Shown in pieces: positions 22,465-31,030 of a DNA stretch of 31,533 nucleotides. Positions within the stretch are counted from its first letter, which is position 1. Each line of letters opens with the position of its first letter. A program made the position numbers and the translations under genes. This stretch comes from a bacterium (GTDB lineage: Bacteria > Planctomycetota > UBA11346), in assembly GCA_020049615.1 (NCBI GenBank), contig JAIFKN010000016.1, forward strand, positions 1 to 31,533. Reading direction: 5' to 3'. Below the pieces are notes generated by a model, which saw nothing but the letters and a program-made list of their open reading frames with translations, did not search any database and was not told where the DNA came from.

Positions 22465-24384
22465 ATGAACCGTTCCCTGCTGCTGCTCGCCCTCGGCGTC
22501 AGCGCCTGCGCAGCCGATGCCGTCGCCGTGCGGATCGAGAGGATGACCTTCCCGATGAGCGTTTCCGAGTACGAGGCGGCCCGCGGCGGCCCGCCCGGCT
22601 CCGGCTTCTACCCGCGCGGGACGATGCGCACCGAGGACCGCACGGTCGAGGTGGTGAAGCTGAACAACGGCCTGATCGAGGCCTGGGTGGTGCCGGCCTG
22701 GGGCGCCCGCCTGATCCGCACCATCGACCTGACCACCAAGGTTGACTACTTCTGGTGGAAGGAGCAGGGCAAGACCCATCTCGGCTGGGATGCCCCGGGA
22801 GGCGTCAAGCCGAGCTTCCCCTTCTTCGAGCACGGCACCCACATGGAGCAGCCGGCCTCGTGCCGCGTGGTCGCCAACCCCGATGGTTCGCGGACCGTGG
22901 CCATGGATCTGCGCTTCACCCAGTACACCGAAGCCCGCGAAGCCGCACGCTATGGCCGCTTCAGCGACGAGGCGCTCAATGTCATGGTCACGGTCGCGCC
23001 GGGTTCGGTGCTGGTGAAGTGGCGCCAGCGCAAGGAGAACCTCTCGCCCATGCCGCGCGCCGAGCGCATGTGGAATGACAGCATCTTCCCGGTCCAGCGG
23101 CCGACGGTGAAGAGGATGGTCATGGACAAGAAGACCAAGACCGAAGTGGAGAAGGAGGTCGAGGACCGCGAGGCGATGGTGAAGCTGACCCGCTTCATCT
23201 ACCCGGTGCGCTACGCCACCGATCACGGCCCGACCACGGTGCATAGCAGCCCGCACTGGTCGAACCTCGGCAACTGGGACATCAGCCACTTCGCCATCGA
23301 TGCGCCCTGGCACTTCGTCGGCGTCTACGACGTCCCCACCGCGATCAGCCGCCTGCGCCTGAACGACGAGCAGGGACCGGCCGCCAAGCTCTATTCCGCC
23401 TTCTGGTGCGATTTCGCCGAGCACTGGGGTGGCGTCGGCCAGGTCTTCGAACGGCCCGGCCGCCTGCTGCCTGCCTACCAGCCGGTCGAGTTTACCCACC
23501 GCTACTGGACCGCCCAGGGCATCGGCGAGGTCAGCTTCGCCAACGATGACGCCGCCGTGCATGTCGAGGGCACCAGTTATGAGTTGCTGACCTCCCGCGA
23601 GCAGACCGTCTCGGTCAACGGCGCCGCGCCGGCCAAGGTCGGTCCGCACACCGTGCTCAAGGGCGGCTTCGACGGCAAGGCCTTGAAGGTCACCGATGCC
23701 GGTGGCAGGGTTCTGCTCGCCCAGACCTTCCCCCTCGACCGTCCGACTCCGGCCAAGGGCGAGGCCATCCCCGTCGAGATCCGCAAGAAGTACGACGAGA
23801 TCGTCGCCAGCGGCAACCCCGAGGGGGAGACGGTCGCCGGCAACGAAGGCGCCCCCACCGCCCTCACCGGCATCGCCAGCAACCCGCGCGTCGCCTACCG
23901 CTTCGGCCAGTTCGATCTCGCGGTGAAGCTCCTGGGCGACGACCACGGCGCCGAGGCCGACTACCTGCGCGGCCTGATCGCTTGGGAGAAGGGCGAGAAG
24001 GTCGATTTCGGCAAGGCCCAATGGCAGGCCGACTACCACCGCGCCCTGCAGGCGGTGCAGGCCAAGGATCTGCAGACGGCGATCGCCAAGGCCGACAGCT
24101 ACCTCACCGCCGTGCCCGATGCCTGGTATCCGCGCCTGGCGCGGGCCTGCTGGGCCAAGGACGCCGCCGCCGCCCAGGCCCTGGCGAGCGAGAACCCCGG
24201 CTCGCCCGAGGCGCAACTGGTGCTGAAGCTGCTCGGCCAGCAGCACGAACTGGATCAACTGCTGAAGGGCAACGACGAGGCGGCCAAGCACGTCGCCGCC
24301 TTCGAGGCCCAGCTGACCACGGGCGCGTGGAAGCATCCGATCCGCTTCCCGGTGCCTGCTGACAAGCTGCCCAAGGCGAAGTGA
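22465..24384 (+). CDS. Exported DUF5107-domain protein with TPR-like C-terminus
   Basis: The 639-residue product has an export signal ending VSAC (Cys15), which could be a lipobox or a normal cleavage site. Residues ~45-340 resemble DUF5107: LNNGLIEAWVVPAWGARLIR, then IDLTTKVDYFWWK, and FPFFEHGTHMEQP, matching that domain's 'N.y....lP.lGGR' and 'fPf.gH' signatures. A galactose-mutarotase-like beta-sandwich is expected for this domain. The last ~170 residues are helical with paired repeats (FGQFDLAVKLLGD, ADYLRGLIAWEKGE, DYHRALQAVQAKDL), suggesting TPR-like helices. A GTG at 22450 overlaps the previous stop, but I prefer ATG 22465: it begins the signal peptide and has AGGA 8 nt upstream. Likely a carbohydrate-binding or processing protein; activity unknown. 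The stop overlaps the next start by TGATG. Confidence 0.72.
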   Translation: MNRSLLLLALGVSACAADAVAVRIERMTFPMSVSEYEAARGGPPGSGFYPRGTMRTEDRTVEVVKLNNGLIEAWVVPAWGARLIRTIDLTTKVDYFWWKEQGKTHLGWDAPGGVKPSFPFFEHGTHMEQPASCRVVANPDGSRTVAMDLRFTQYTEAREAARYGRFSDEALNVMVTVAPGSVLVKWRQRKENLSPMPRAERMWNDSIFPVQRPTVKRMVMDKKTKTEVEKEVEDREAMVKLTRFIYPVRYATDHGPTTVHSSPHWSNLGNWDISHFAIDAPWHFVGVYDVPTAISRLRLNDEQGPAAKLYSAFWCDFAEHWGGVGQVFERPGRLLPAYQPVEFTHRYWTAQGIGEVSFANDDAAVHVEGTSYELLTSREQTVSVNGAAPAKVGPHTVLKGGFDGKALKVTDAGGRVLLAQTFPLDRPTPAKGEAIPVEIRKKYDEIVASGNPEGETVAGNEGAPTALTGIASNPRVAYRFGQFDLAVKLLGDDHGAEADYLRGLIAWEKGEKVDFGKAQWQADYHRALQAVQAKDLQTAIAKADSYLTAVPDAWYPRLARACWAKDAAAAQALASENPGSPEAQLVLKLLGQQHELDQLLKGNDEAAKHVAAFEAQLTTGAWKHPIRFPVPADKLPKAK

Positions 24385-25892
24385 TGCGTTTCCTCGCCTC
24401 CATCCTCCTTGCCGCCTCCGTCGCCCAGGCGGCCGATCCGCCGATCGTGCTCATGCCGATCGCCGATGGCTTCAACACCACCGAATTCTATCCGACCTGG
24501 CATGGTCTGCGCGCAGTCGGCTACCGGGTGACCGTGGTGGCGCCCCAGGCCGGCGCGGTGAAGAGCGGCAAGACCGTCTTCGCCGAAGCCGAGGCGGCCG
24601 AGGGCGCTGCTGGTCGTCCATGGTTCGCCATCGCCCAGGCGGGTGGCGACGGGCCGAAGCTGCTGGAGCAGGTTCCGGCCGTCCTCGCAGCCTACCGGCA
24701 GGCCTTCGCTGCCGGCAGGCCGGTGGCGGCGATCTGCCATGGACCGCGCATCGCGGCTTCGCTCGGCCTGATCGGCGACCGCGTCGCCACCGCCCTCTAC
24801 ACGGTCAAGGACGAGGTGCCCGAACGCTGGTCGCACGGAGCGTTCGGCAGCTACATCGATCGCGCCGTGGTGCGCGACGGCAATCTGGTGACCGCGCGCT
24901 ATCCGGAGGATGTCACCGCCTTCCTGCGCTGCACCCTGGAGCTCTTCGCCGAGCGCGGCGGCCTGCCGGTCGAACCGGCCGTGCGGCGCATCCTGGTGAT
25001 CAACCCGATCGTCCCGGGCGAGACGCAGTACGCCGTGCTGCGCACCCTCCCTGCGCTGCTGCCCGAGGTGAACACCGTCCGCGAGTGGCAGCTGGCCGAG
25101 GTGCTGAAGGAGGGCGATCTGGGCAAGGCCTACGACGCCGCCGTGCTGCTCGACGGCGCCCGCACCGGGCAACTGGTCGGCAATGCCCAACTCGCTGCCA
25201 TCGTCGGCCAGCTCGCCGCGGCCGGGAAGCCGATCCTCGCCCAGGCCGGCATGGCCACGGCGCTCGGTAGCGTGGCCAGCGAGGCCCTGCCGTCCTGTTC
25301 CGATGTGGAGAGCAACCAGTCCCTGCTGGAGGCGCTGGTCGCCCGGCTCCGCCAGCTTCCGGCGCGCCCGGCGGCGATGGCCGCGGCCCGGCCGCAGGCC
25401 TTCATCGCATTGCCGGCCGGCTTCGATGACCGGGTCGTCGCCACACTGACGGCCGTCCTCGACGGCCGGGGCTTCCTGGTGAACACCCTGGCGGCGTCCA
25501 CCGGCTGGCACCGCGGCCTGAACGGCGTGCCGGCCGAGGCCACCGCGACCTGGACCATCCCGCCCCCTGGAGCAGGCGCGATCGTCGTCGCCCCGGGCGG
25601 CTTCGCCCCCGGCGCCCCCGATCCGGCGCGCGTCGCCTGGCTGGTCGCGGCCTACGCCAACGGCGCCACCCTGGTGACGGCCGGCAGTGACTCGTGGGCG
25701 GTCGGCTCAAACCCTGCCTTCACCGGCATACGTGTCGCCGGTTCGCCCCAGTTCCGCTGGAGCTACCCCAAGGAGGGCGCCAAGCATGCCGACGACACTG
25801 CCCTGCGCAGCAGCGAACGCCTGGTGACCATCCAGGGTGCCGACCAGCTCGGCGCCGGCCTGCGACTGCTGGAACCCCTGCTCATACGCTGA
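24384..25892 (+). CDS. Secreted tandem DJ-1/PfpI-like protein
   Basis: The 502-residue product has a signal peptide (MRFLASILLAASVAQAAD). The first domain (about 20-190) is DJ-1/PfpI-like: VLMPIADGFNTTEFYPTWHG with Glu35, and the nucleophile elbow AAICHGPRIA with Cys118-His119, as in PfpI. A second, related domain (about 335-490; FIALPAGFDDRVVATLTAVL, AGAIVVAPGG) has TLVTAGSDSW at the elbow and no nucleophile Cys. Between them is a separate alpha/beta segment (ILVINPIVPGETQYAVLRTL). Most family members are single-domain and cytoplasmic, so an exported tandem form is unusual. Possible roles are hydrolase/chaperone-like or glyoxalase-type chemistry; none is proved. The ATG shares a base with the previous stop (TGATG). 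An SGNH gene follows after 12 nt. Confidence 0.78.
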   Translation: MRFLASILLAASVAQAADPPIVLMPIADGFNTTEFYPTWHGLRAVGYRVTVVAPQAGAVKSGKTVFAEAEAAEGAAGRPWFAIAQAGGDGPKLLEQVPAVLAAYRQAFAAGRPVAAICHGPRIAASLGLIGDRVATALYTVKDEVPERWSHGAFGSYIDRAVVRDGNLVTARYPEDVTAFLRCTLELFAERGGLPVEPAVRRILVINPIVPGETQYAVLRTLPALLPEVNTVREWQLAEVLKEGDLGKAYDAAVLLDGARTGQLVGNAQLAAIVGQLAAAGKPILAQAGMATALGSVASEALPSCSDVESNQSLLEALVARLRQLPARPAAMAAARPQAFIALPAGFDDRVVATLTAVLDGRGFLVNTLAASTGWHRGLNGVPAEATATWTIPPPGAGAIVVAPGGFAPGAPDPARVAWLVAAYANGATLVTAGSDSWAVGSNPAFTGIRVAGSPQFRWSYPKEGAKHADDTALRSSERLVTIQGADQLGAGLRLLEPLLIR

Positions 25893-25904
25893 ACGGAGCC
25901 ACCC

Positions 25905-26624
25905 ATGCTGCGTATCCTCCTCCTTGCCGTCTTCATCGTCACGCTCGGCGCCGCAGATGGACCGCTCAAGATCGTCTTTTTCGGCGACAGCATCACCGGC
26001 GACCGGCCGCGCAAACCCTACCTGCACCAGTACCTGAAATGGTGCGACCTGGTCGGCCTTGGCCTGCGGGCGCGCGGAGGGGAGGTGGCGGTCGTCAATT
26101 GCGGCTTCGCCGGCGACAGCACCCACGGCAACCCGAGTGGCGATCCGCCCGGCGCGCTCAAGCGGCTCAAGGACAACGTCCTCGACGAGCAGCCGGCGAT
26201 CTGCGTCGTGCTCATCGGCGGCAACGATTTCGCCAAGGTCAAGGGCGAGGCCCCCGACTCTCCCAAGCTGGCCGAGGTCACGGCGACGCTGCGCGGCAAC
26301 CTGACCAGCCTGGTGCAGCAGATGAAGCAGGCCGGCATCAAGGTCCTGCTGCTGCAGTATCATGCCGCCCGCGCCGCCGATCCGGCCAAGGCGTGGAAGC
26401 ACCTCGATTGGGGCAATCCGGTCGTCGCCGAGGTCGGCCAGGCCGAAGGCGTACCGGTGCTGGCGCTGGAACCGGCCTTCCAGGCCGAGCTCGCCGCCGG
26501 CGCCACCGCCGAGCAGCTGCTCAACCGCATCGATGGTGTGCATCTGAATCCGCGCGGCGAGCTGGTCGTCGCCGAGGCGGTCATAGCCAGGATCGTCGCG
26601 TTGGGGTGGGCCGGGAAGCCGTGA
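25905..26624 (+). CDS. Secreted SGNH/GDSL hydrolase (putative carbohydrate esterase)
   Basis: The 239-residue product has a signal peptide (MLRILLLAVFIVTLGAAD). SGNH blocks are complete: FFGDSIT with Ser29, a block II glycine in CGFAGDST, IGGNDF with Asn107, and DGVHLN with Asp210 and His213. In glycosidase operons such proteins often remove acetyl groups from polysaccharides; rhamnogalacturonan or xylan acetyl esterase activity is possible but not specified by sequence. It follows the PfpI-like gene by 12 nt (GGAG Shine-Dalgarno) and is the last gene of the XylR-linked operon. It converges on the GH28-like gene with 24 nt between stops. Confidence 0.88.
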   Translation: MLRILLLAVFIVTLGAADGPLKIVFFGDSITGDRPRKPYLHQYLKWCDLVGLGLRARGGEVAVVNCGFAGDSTHGNPSGDPPGALKRLKDNVLDEQPAICVVLIGGNDFAKVKGEAPDSPKLAEVTATLRGNLTSLVQQMKQAGIKVLLLQYHAARAADPAKAWKHLDWGNPVVAEVGQAEGVPVLALEPAFQAELAAGATAEQLLNRIDGVHLNPRGELVVAEAVIARIVALGWAGKP

Positions 26625-26648
26625 GCCGCGACCACCAGCTCGCGCGGA

Positions 26649-28067
26649 TCAGGATCCGGTGGCCGGACTGTGCCGGGCGATCGCTGGCAGGCCCGGACGG
26701 GCGGCCTCGCCGCTGAAGCGCTCCAGCACCAGCCCCGGCGAGGCCCATGCCTCCAGCGCGTGGCTGTAGACCGCCGGCATGCCTTCGGCCCAGGTCACCC
26801 GGCAGTCGCGCAGCACGACGTCGCGGGTGCGGTCGAGGAAGAACGCCGGCAGGTCGTGGCGGAACAGGCTGCCCCACGGCGTCTCGACCTCGGCGCCGCG
26901 ACTGCCGGCCGGTGCGAAGCCCGGGCGATTGGGGCGCGGGTCGAAGAAGCCGGCGGCATGCGCCGAGTGCTTGCGCATGTGCACCCGCACATTGTCGAAC
27001 AGGATGTCGGACGGGTGGTGCTCGCCGTCGGCTCCCTGCACGTAGACGCCCTGCTCGGTGGTGATCGCGATGTCGCGGAAGACGATGTTGCGCAGCCGCG
27101 CCACCCGGCTGTCGTCGCCGTAATGACCGGGCACGTAGGGCACCTGGGAGATCCAGATCGCCTCGCCTTCGTGCCACCAGATGCGCGGACTGTGGATGGT
27201 GTCCACGGCGATGCCGGTGATGAGCACGTCCTCGATCACCGACGCGTCGCGGCAGTCGATGGCGATGCCGCGGTGGGAACGGCGTATGGTCGAGTCGCTG
27301 AAGACGATGCGCCGGAAATCGACGAACGACTCGCAGCCGAGCCGGAAGGCGCAGCAGTGCGACTCCAGCACGCAGTTGGTGATGACGATGTCCTCGCAGG
27401 CGCCGTATCTGGCCGCGATCTCGCGCCGCCCTTTGATGCTGATCGCATCGTCGCCGGCCTCGACGTGGCAGTTGCAGATGCGCACCGAGCGCGAGCAGTC
27501 GACGTCGATGCCGTCCGAGTTGACCAGGCCGAGGTCATTGAGGATGGTCACCCCGTCGATCAGGACGCGGTCGCAGCCGGCCGGCCGAACCGCCCACGAG
27601 GGCGTGTTGATGATGCGCACGCCGCTCAGCACCACGTCGGTGCAGCCGAGGAAGACCACCGACTGCGCCCGCGGATTTCGCGCTACGGTGTGGGTGGGCA
27701 GACGCTCGGTGACGTAGGCCGGCGAGTTGCCGTCGAGCGTGCCGCTGCCGTCGATGGTCACCTGCTCGGCCTCGTGGGCGAAGATCCAGAAGCGGCAGAA
27801 GTCCGACTTGCGGAACAGTTCGAGGTGCTCGTAGCTGACGTACTGGGCGATGTCCGGCGAGGCGCGCAGCACCGCTCCCGCCTCGAGGTGCAGCCGCACC
27901 CGCGACTTCAGCATGATCGATCCGCACATGAAGGTCCGGCCCGCCGGGACCAGCACGGTGCCGCCGCCGGCAGCGGAGCAGGCGTCGATCGCCTGCTGGA
28001 TGGCGTTGGCGCTGTTGACGGCGAGGTCGGCGACGGCGCCGTAGGCGGTGATGTCGTAGGTGCTCAT
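26649..28067 (-). CDS. GH28-like right-handed beta-helix glycosidase, copy C
   Basis: The 472-residue product starts YDITAYGAVADLAVNSANAI and shows the GGGTVLVPAGRTF strand of GH28. Catalytic aspartates are in NSDG (183-186) and GDDA (205-208). The region of the canonical GHG histidine reads HCCAFRLGCESFVDF, again without His, and RIK is absent. No signal peptide. Similarity to copy A is high around residues 1-60 and 150-260, so the three copies are paralogues of one subfamily. I chose ATG 28067, 4 nt after the stop of the upstream (alpha/alpha)6-barrel gene, because sequence before it is not coding-like. The two genes are evidently co-transcribed from the 29526 promoter. Confidence 0.85.
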   Translation of the reverse strand: MSTYDITAYGAVADLAVNSANAIQQAIDACSAAGGGTVLVPAGRTFMCGSIMLKSRVRLHLEAGAVLRASPDIAQYVSYEHLELFRKSDFCRFWIFAHEAEQVTIDGSGTLDGNSPAYVTERLPTHTVARNPRAQSVVFLGCTDVVLSGVRIINTPSWAVRPAGCDRVLIDGVTILNDLGLVNSDGIDVDCSRSVRICNCHVEAGDDAISIKGRREIAARYGACEDIVITNCVLESHCCAFRLGCESFVDFRRIVFSDSTIRRSHRGIAIDCRDASVIEDVLITGIAVDTIHSPRIWWHEGEAIWISQVPYVPGHYGDDSRVARLRNIVFRDIAITTEQGVYVQGADGEHHPSDILFDNVRVHMRKHSAHAAGFFDPRPNRPGFAPAGSRGAEVETPWGSLFRHDLPAFFLDRTRDVVLRDCRVTWAEGMPAVYSHALEAWASPGLVLERFSGEAARPGLPAIARHSPATGS

Positions 28068-28071
28068 GGGG

Positions 28072-29526
28072 TCACTCGGCGATGAGGTGGACGAAGAGGG
28101 AACCAGTTGCGTCGGGTGCAACCACGGTGGCCGGACGGCCATTGACGGTCAAGCGGTGCCGCCGACCAGGATCGATGCGGATGTCGAGGATGGCGTCGCG
28201 CCAGCGGAGGCCGCGCAGGTGCATCGGGCCGGACGTAGGCGGTAGGCAGGGATCGAGGTGCAGGCCATCGGGGCGCGGGTCGAGGCCGGCGAGGACGCGG
28301 ATCGCCAGCCGCCACAGGGCGGTGGCGCCCCAGGTCGTGCGCGGCTGGCTCAGCCAGGCGTGCACGGGGTGCCCCTGGGCGATGCCGACCCGCGGGCCGA
28401 TGCACCACGCGTGCCAGTCCTCAGGCGCGCCGATGGTGATCTCCTGCACGCCGCCGTCCGGCAGGCCGGTCTGCGGATGGTAGCACTCGGTGAAGTGGCC
28501 GTCGCGCAGGGCCCGCTGGGCGAAGCGGGCGATGGTCGCCCAGGCCAGTTCCGGTTCACCTGCACGGGCGGCCGCCTCCGCGACGAAGCCTTCGACATGG
28601 GGCCAGACCAGGCCGCTGTGGCGGCCGACGCCCAGGCCGTCGTAGCGCGGATAGCCGGGGGTGACGCAGGGCAGGCCGGCTGGAGCGGTGGCGAGGTGGC
28701 CCAGGCTGCGCCCGGGCATCAGGCCGAAGAGGGCGGCGAAGCCGTGCCCCAGGCCCTCCTGGCGGTCGTCTGCGCCCCACGGGTCGACCATGTAGCGGAA
28801 GCGGCCCTGCTCGGGCAGCCAGAGATGCGTCAGGATGCCGGTCCGCACCTGGGCGGAGAGCGCGACGTGGTGGGCATCGGGGGTGCGGTCGAGCCAGCGA
28901 TCCATTTCGCCAAGGACGGTCAGGGCGCGATAGTAGAGGCAGTTGGTGGACAGGGCATGCATCGGCATGCCCATGCCTACCGCATGCTTGTCGCGCGGAT
29001 GCTGGTGCAGCCAGTCGAGGATGCAGGACCTGCCGCCGGCGTCGGCATAGCGGTCGGCGTAGCCCGCCACCCCGTCCTGGAAGCAGGCCGGGCCGCGGAA
29101 CAGGCCGAGCCCGGCGTCGAACTCCTCGGCCTCCATGCGCGCCAGCCAGGCCGCCGACACCTCGCGGGCGAAGGCGAGGAAGGTGCGGTCGCCGGTCCAC
29201 AAGGCGTGGTCCCAGGCGCCGATCACCCAGACCACGGCGTCCCAGTATTGGCCGCGCAGGCGGTAGCCATCCGGGCCGCGCAGGACCTCGCCCTTCAGCG
29301 TGTTACGCGCCGTTTCGGGGTCGGTCGCGTTGAGCATGTTCCACGCGTTGATCGCCGCATCGCGCGTCCAGGCCTCGTAGGTCAGTCCGGCCATCAGCGC
29401 CGGGCTGCCAGGATCGAGCAGCCCGACGCCGACGGGGACGATGTTGCCGAAGACATCGCCGAGGGCGCAGCGCAGGGCGCGATCGAGGTTGAGGTCGCCG
29501 GTGGTGATGACGGGCAGTGCTGGCAT
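28072..29526 (-). CDS. (alpha/alpha)6-barrel glycoside hydrolase (GH63/amylo-1,6-glucosidase-like)
   Basis: The 484-residue product has a six-hairpin-type barrel. Recognisable segments are GLTYEAWTRDAAINAWNMLN, QYWDAVVWVIGAWDHALWTG, FRGPACFQDGVAGYADRY, GLGVGRHSGLVWPHVEGFVA, TECYHPQTGLPDG and AHWLSQPRTTWGATALW-type helices. A C-terminal beta region follows (DGLHLDPCLPPTSGPMHLRG). The pattern fits GH63, GH37 and amylo-1,6-glucosidase-like enzymes, and the tail resembles that of GH78/GH94 proteins, so the exact family is open. No signal peptide. The start ATG 29526 has AAGAAT exactly 6 nt upstream and no clear Shine-Dalgarno. It is divergent from an AraC gene 50 nt away, which probably regulates it, and leads into GH28 copy C after 4 nt. 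Confidence 0.72.
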   Translation of the reverse strand: MPALPVITTGDLNLDRALRCALGDVFGNIVPVGVGLLDPGSPALMAGLTYEAWTRDAAINAWNMLNATDPETARNTLKGEVLRGPDGYRLRGQYWDAVVWVIGAWDHALWTGDRTFLAFAREVSAAWLARMEAEEFDAGLGLFRGPACFQDGVAGYADRYADAGGRSCILDWLHQHPRDKHAVGMGMPMHALSTNCLYYRALTVLGEMDRWLDRTPDAHHVALSAQVRTGILTHLWLPEQGRFRYMVDPWGADDRQEGLGHGFAALFGLMPGRSLGHLATAPAGLPCVTPGYPRYDGLGVGRHSGLVWPHVEGFVAEAAARAGEPELAWATIARFAQRALRDGHFTECYHPQTGLPDGGVQEITIGAPEDWHAWCIGPRVGIAQGHPVHAWLSQPRTTWGATALWRLAIRVLAGLDPRPDGLHLDPCLPPTSGPMHLRGLRWRDAILDIRIDPGRRHRLTVNGRPATVVAPDATGSLFVHLIAE

Positions 29527-29532
29527 GGTCTC

Positions 29533-29538
29533 ATTCTT
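29533..29538 (-). promoter_or_regulatory. -10-like box AAGAAT for the (alpha/alpha)6-barrel gene
   Basis: The - strand reads AAGAAT-gagacc-ATG (start 29526). Four of six bases match TATAAT, and the 6-nt distance to the start codon again implies a leaderless transcript. Confidence 0.35.
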
Positions 29539-29564
29539 ACCGCTTGGCGCCGGCTGGATTACGG

Positions 29565-29570
29565 CATAAT
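29565..29570 (+). promoter_or_regulatory. -10 box CATAAT of a probably leaderless AraC mRNA
   Basis: CATAAT-tctgca-ATG: five of six bases match TATAAT and 6 nt separate it from the ATG at 29577. TTGGCG 15 nt upstream is a possible weak -35. No Shine-Dalgarno is present. The 50-bp gap serves both divergent genes. Confidence 0.45.
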
Positions 29571-29576
29571 TCTGCA

Positions 29577-30359
29577 ATGCCGGCAATTCGTCTCACGCCG
29601 GGCCTGCCAGTCATCTCCGATGGCCATCAGCTGCGGATCGCCTCGACGACCCGTTTCTCGGGCTGCGACGGCCAGGTCCACCGGTTGCTGCTGATCGACG
29701 ACGCAGCGGTCACCCTCGAGCACGGCCGCCGCCAGCGTCTCGACCCGCCGGTCCTCCTGCTGCTTCCGCCCGGTTGGAGCGGCACGGCCAGCGTCGGTCG
29801 CGGCGCCTTCTGCTACCGCATCGAGATCGACGGCGGCCCCGCCCTCTCCGCCATGCTGCCCGGATCCGTGATCGTGCGCCAGGGGAGCCAGGCCGGCCCG
29901 TGGAGCAACGACATCATCGCCCTGGCCCAGCGCTGGTGGCGCTCACTGCCGGACCGCCACCGCGTCGCCGTCCATCTGACCGATCTGCTGCTGCGTCTGA
30001 CCGAGACGGGCAACGACCCGGATCCCGCCCGCCAGAGCCTCGAAGGGCGGTTCCACAGCCTGCTGCGGACCCATCTCGGCAGCACGGAGGGCGCGACCGC
30101 ATTCGCCCGGCGCCTCGGCGTCAGCCGGGCGACCCTCGACCGGGCCCTGATGCGTTCCGCAGGGACGACGGCTGCCGCCAGGATCAGGCAGGAGCGCCTG
30201 CGCGCCGCGGCGACGATGCTCCTGCAGACCGATCAGGCCTTCGCTGACATCGGCGGACGCTGCGGCTTCGCCGATGTCGACAGCTTCGTGCGCGCCTTCA
30301 AGCGCATCTACGGCTGCACCCCGCGCGCCTGGCGCAGGCGCCAGGTGGCCGAGGTCTGA
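29577..30359 (+). CDS. AraC-family transcriptional regulator
   Basis: The 260-residue product has a short cupin-like sensor (LLLIDDAAVTLEHGRRQRL, PPVLLLLPPGWSGTA) and a C-terminal AraC HTH pair: ARRLGVSRATLDRALMRSAG and IGGRCGFADVDSFVRAFKRI followed by GCTPRAWRRR. ATG 29577 is preferred over more upstream starts, because those overlap the divergent gene and the AT-rich promoter box. It is divergent from the (alpha/alpha)6-barrel glycosidase and probably controls it and GH28 copy C. It converges on the SGNH gene with 5 nt between stops. It is not closely similar to the AraC gene at 12814 outside the HTH. Confidence 0.9.
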   Translation: MPAIRLTPGLPVISDGHQLRIASTTRFSGCDGQVHRLLLIDDAAVTLEHGRRQRLDPPVLLLLPPGWSGTASVGRGAFCYRIEIDGGPALSAMLPGSVIVRQGSQAGPWSNDIIALAQRWWRSLPDRHRVAVHLTDLLLRLTETGNDPDPARQSLEGRFHSLLRTHLGSTEGATAFARRLGVSRATLDRALMRSAGTTAAARIRQERLRAAATMLLQTDQAFADIGGRCGFADVDSFVRAFKRIYGCTPRAWRRRQVAEV

Positions 30360-30364
30360 CCCCT

Positions 30365-31024
30365 CTATTTCTTCGACTTCTGCGGCGTCAGGGCGGCGGC
30401 GAGGGCGGCGGCGATCTCGCCATGCCCGGCCTGGTTGGGATGCACGCCATCGGGTATGTTCGAGGGCGTGACTGCTTTGAGCAGGCTGACGAAGCCGATC
30501 TTGCGCTCGGCCGCCAAGGCCTTGTAGGAGGTCTCCAGGGCGACGAGGGCCTCGCTGGTCGTGCTGCCGAAACCCTTCGATTTCCAGTAGCCGGTCAGCG
30601 TCTGCTCGTTGATGGCGAGCGGAGCGCAGAGCAGGATCGAGGCCTTGGGTGCCTCCGTGCGCACGGTGTCGAGCAGGATCGCCATCCGTTTCGTCGTCGC
30701 CGCGGCGGCCGCCGCGCCGTCCGCGATGCCCTTGAGGTCATTGACCCCGAGGAGCAGGATCACCACGTCCGGGTTGGCCGTCTTCTGCAGGGCCTCCTTC
30801 AGTCCGCCGACATCCTCGGTGGTGCGGCCGTTCTTCCCGGCATTGACGGTCCGGATACCGGCGACCTGCTTGGGCAGCACATCCGTCCAACGGTTGCCAT
30901 CGCCGACCTGCTGCTCCTTCCAGGTCGCGAAGGTGATGGAATCGCCATAGCACAGGACCGTCCGCTCCGCCGCGGGCAGGTATGCCAGGGAACAGACCAG
31001 GAGGAGCGCGAGGAAACGGTTCAT
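30365..31024 (-). CDS. Secreted SGNH/GDSL hydrolase, second copy
   Basis: The 219-residue product has a signal peptide (MNRFLALLLVCSLAYLPAAE). SGNH blocks are present: CYGDSIT (Ser), NAGKNGRTTEDV (block II Gly), LLGVNDL (Asn) and DGVHPNQAGH (Asp, His). The block order and length match small lysophospholipase L1/acetylxylan-esterase-like SGNH proteins. It differs clearly from the SGNH protein at 25905, so this is not a recent duplicate. It follows the GH130 gene on the - strand after a 170-nt gap. Role inferred as a carbohydrate deacetylase or esterase in the periplasm or outside. Confidence 0.87.
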   Translation of the reverse strand: MNRFLALLLVCSLAYLPAAERTVLCYGDSITFATWKEQQVGDGNRWTDVLPKQVAGIRTVNAGKNGRTTEDVGGLKEALQKTANPDVVILLLGVNDLKGIADGAAAAAATTKRMAILLDTVRTEAPKASILLCAPLAINEQTLTGYWKSKGFGSTTSEALVALETSYKALAAERKIGFVSLLKAVTPSNIPDGVHPNQAGHGEIAAALAAALTPQKSKK

Positions 31025-31030
31025 AGGTGG

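Noticed and set aside
30345..30375. Intrinsic terminator between the second AraC gene and the SGNH gene
   Set aside because: gagg/cctc followed by tatttctt is present but the stem is only 4 bp, too short to support.
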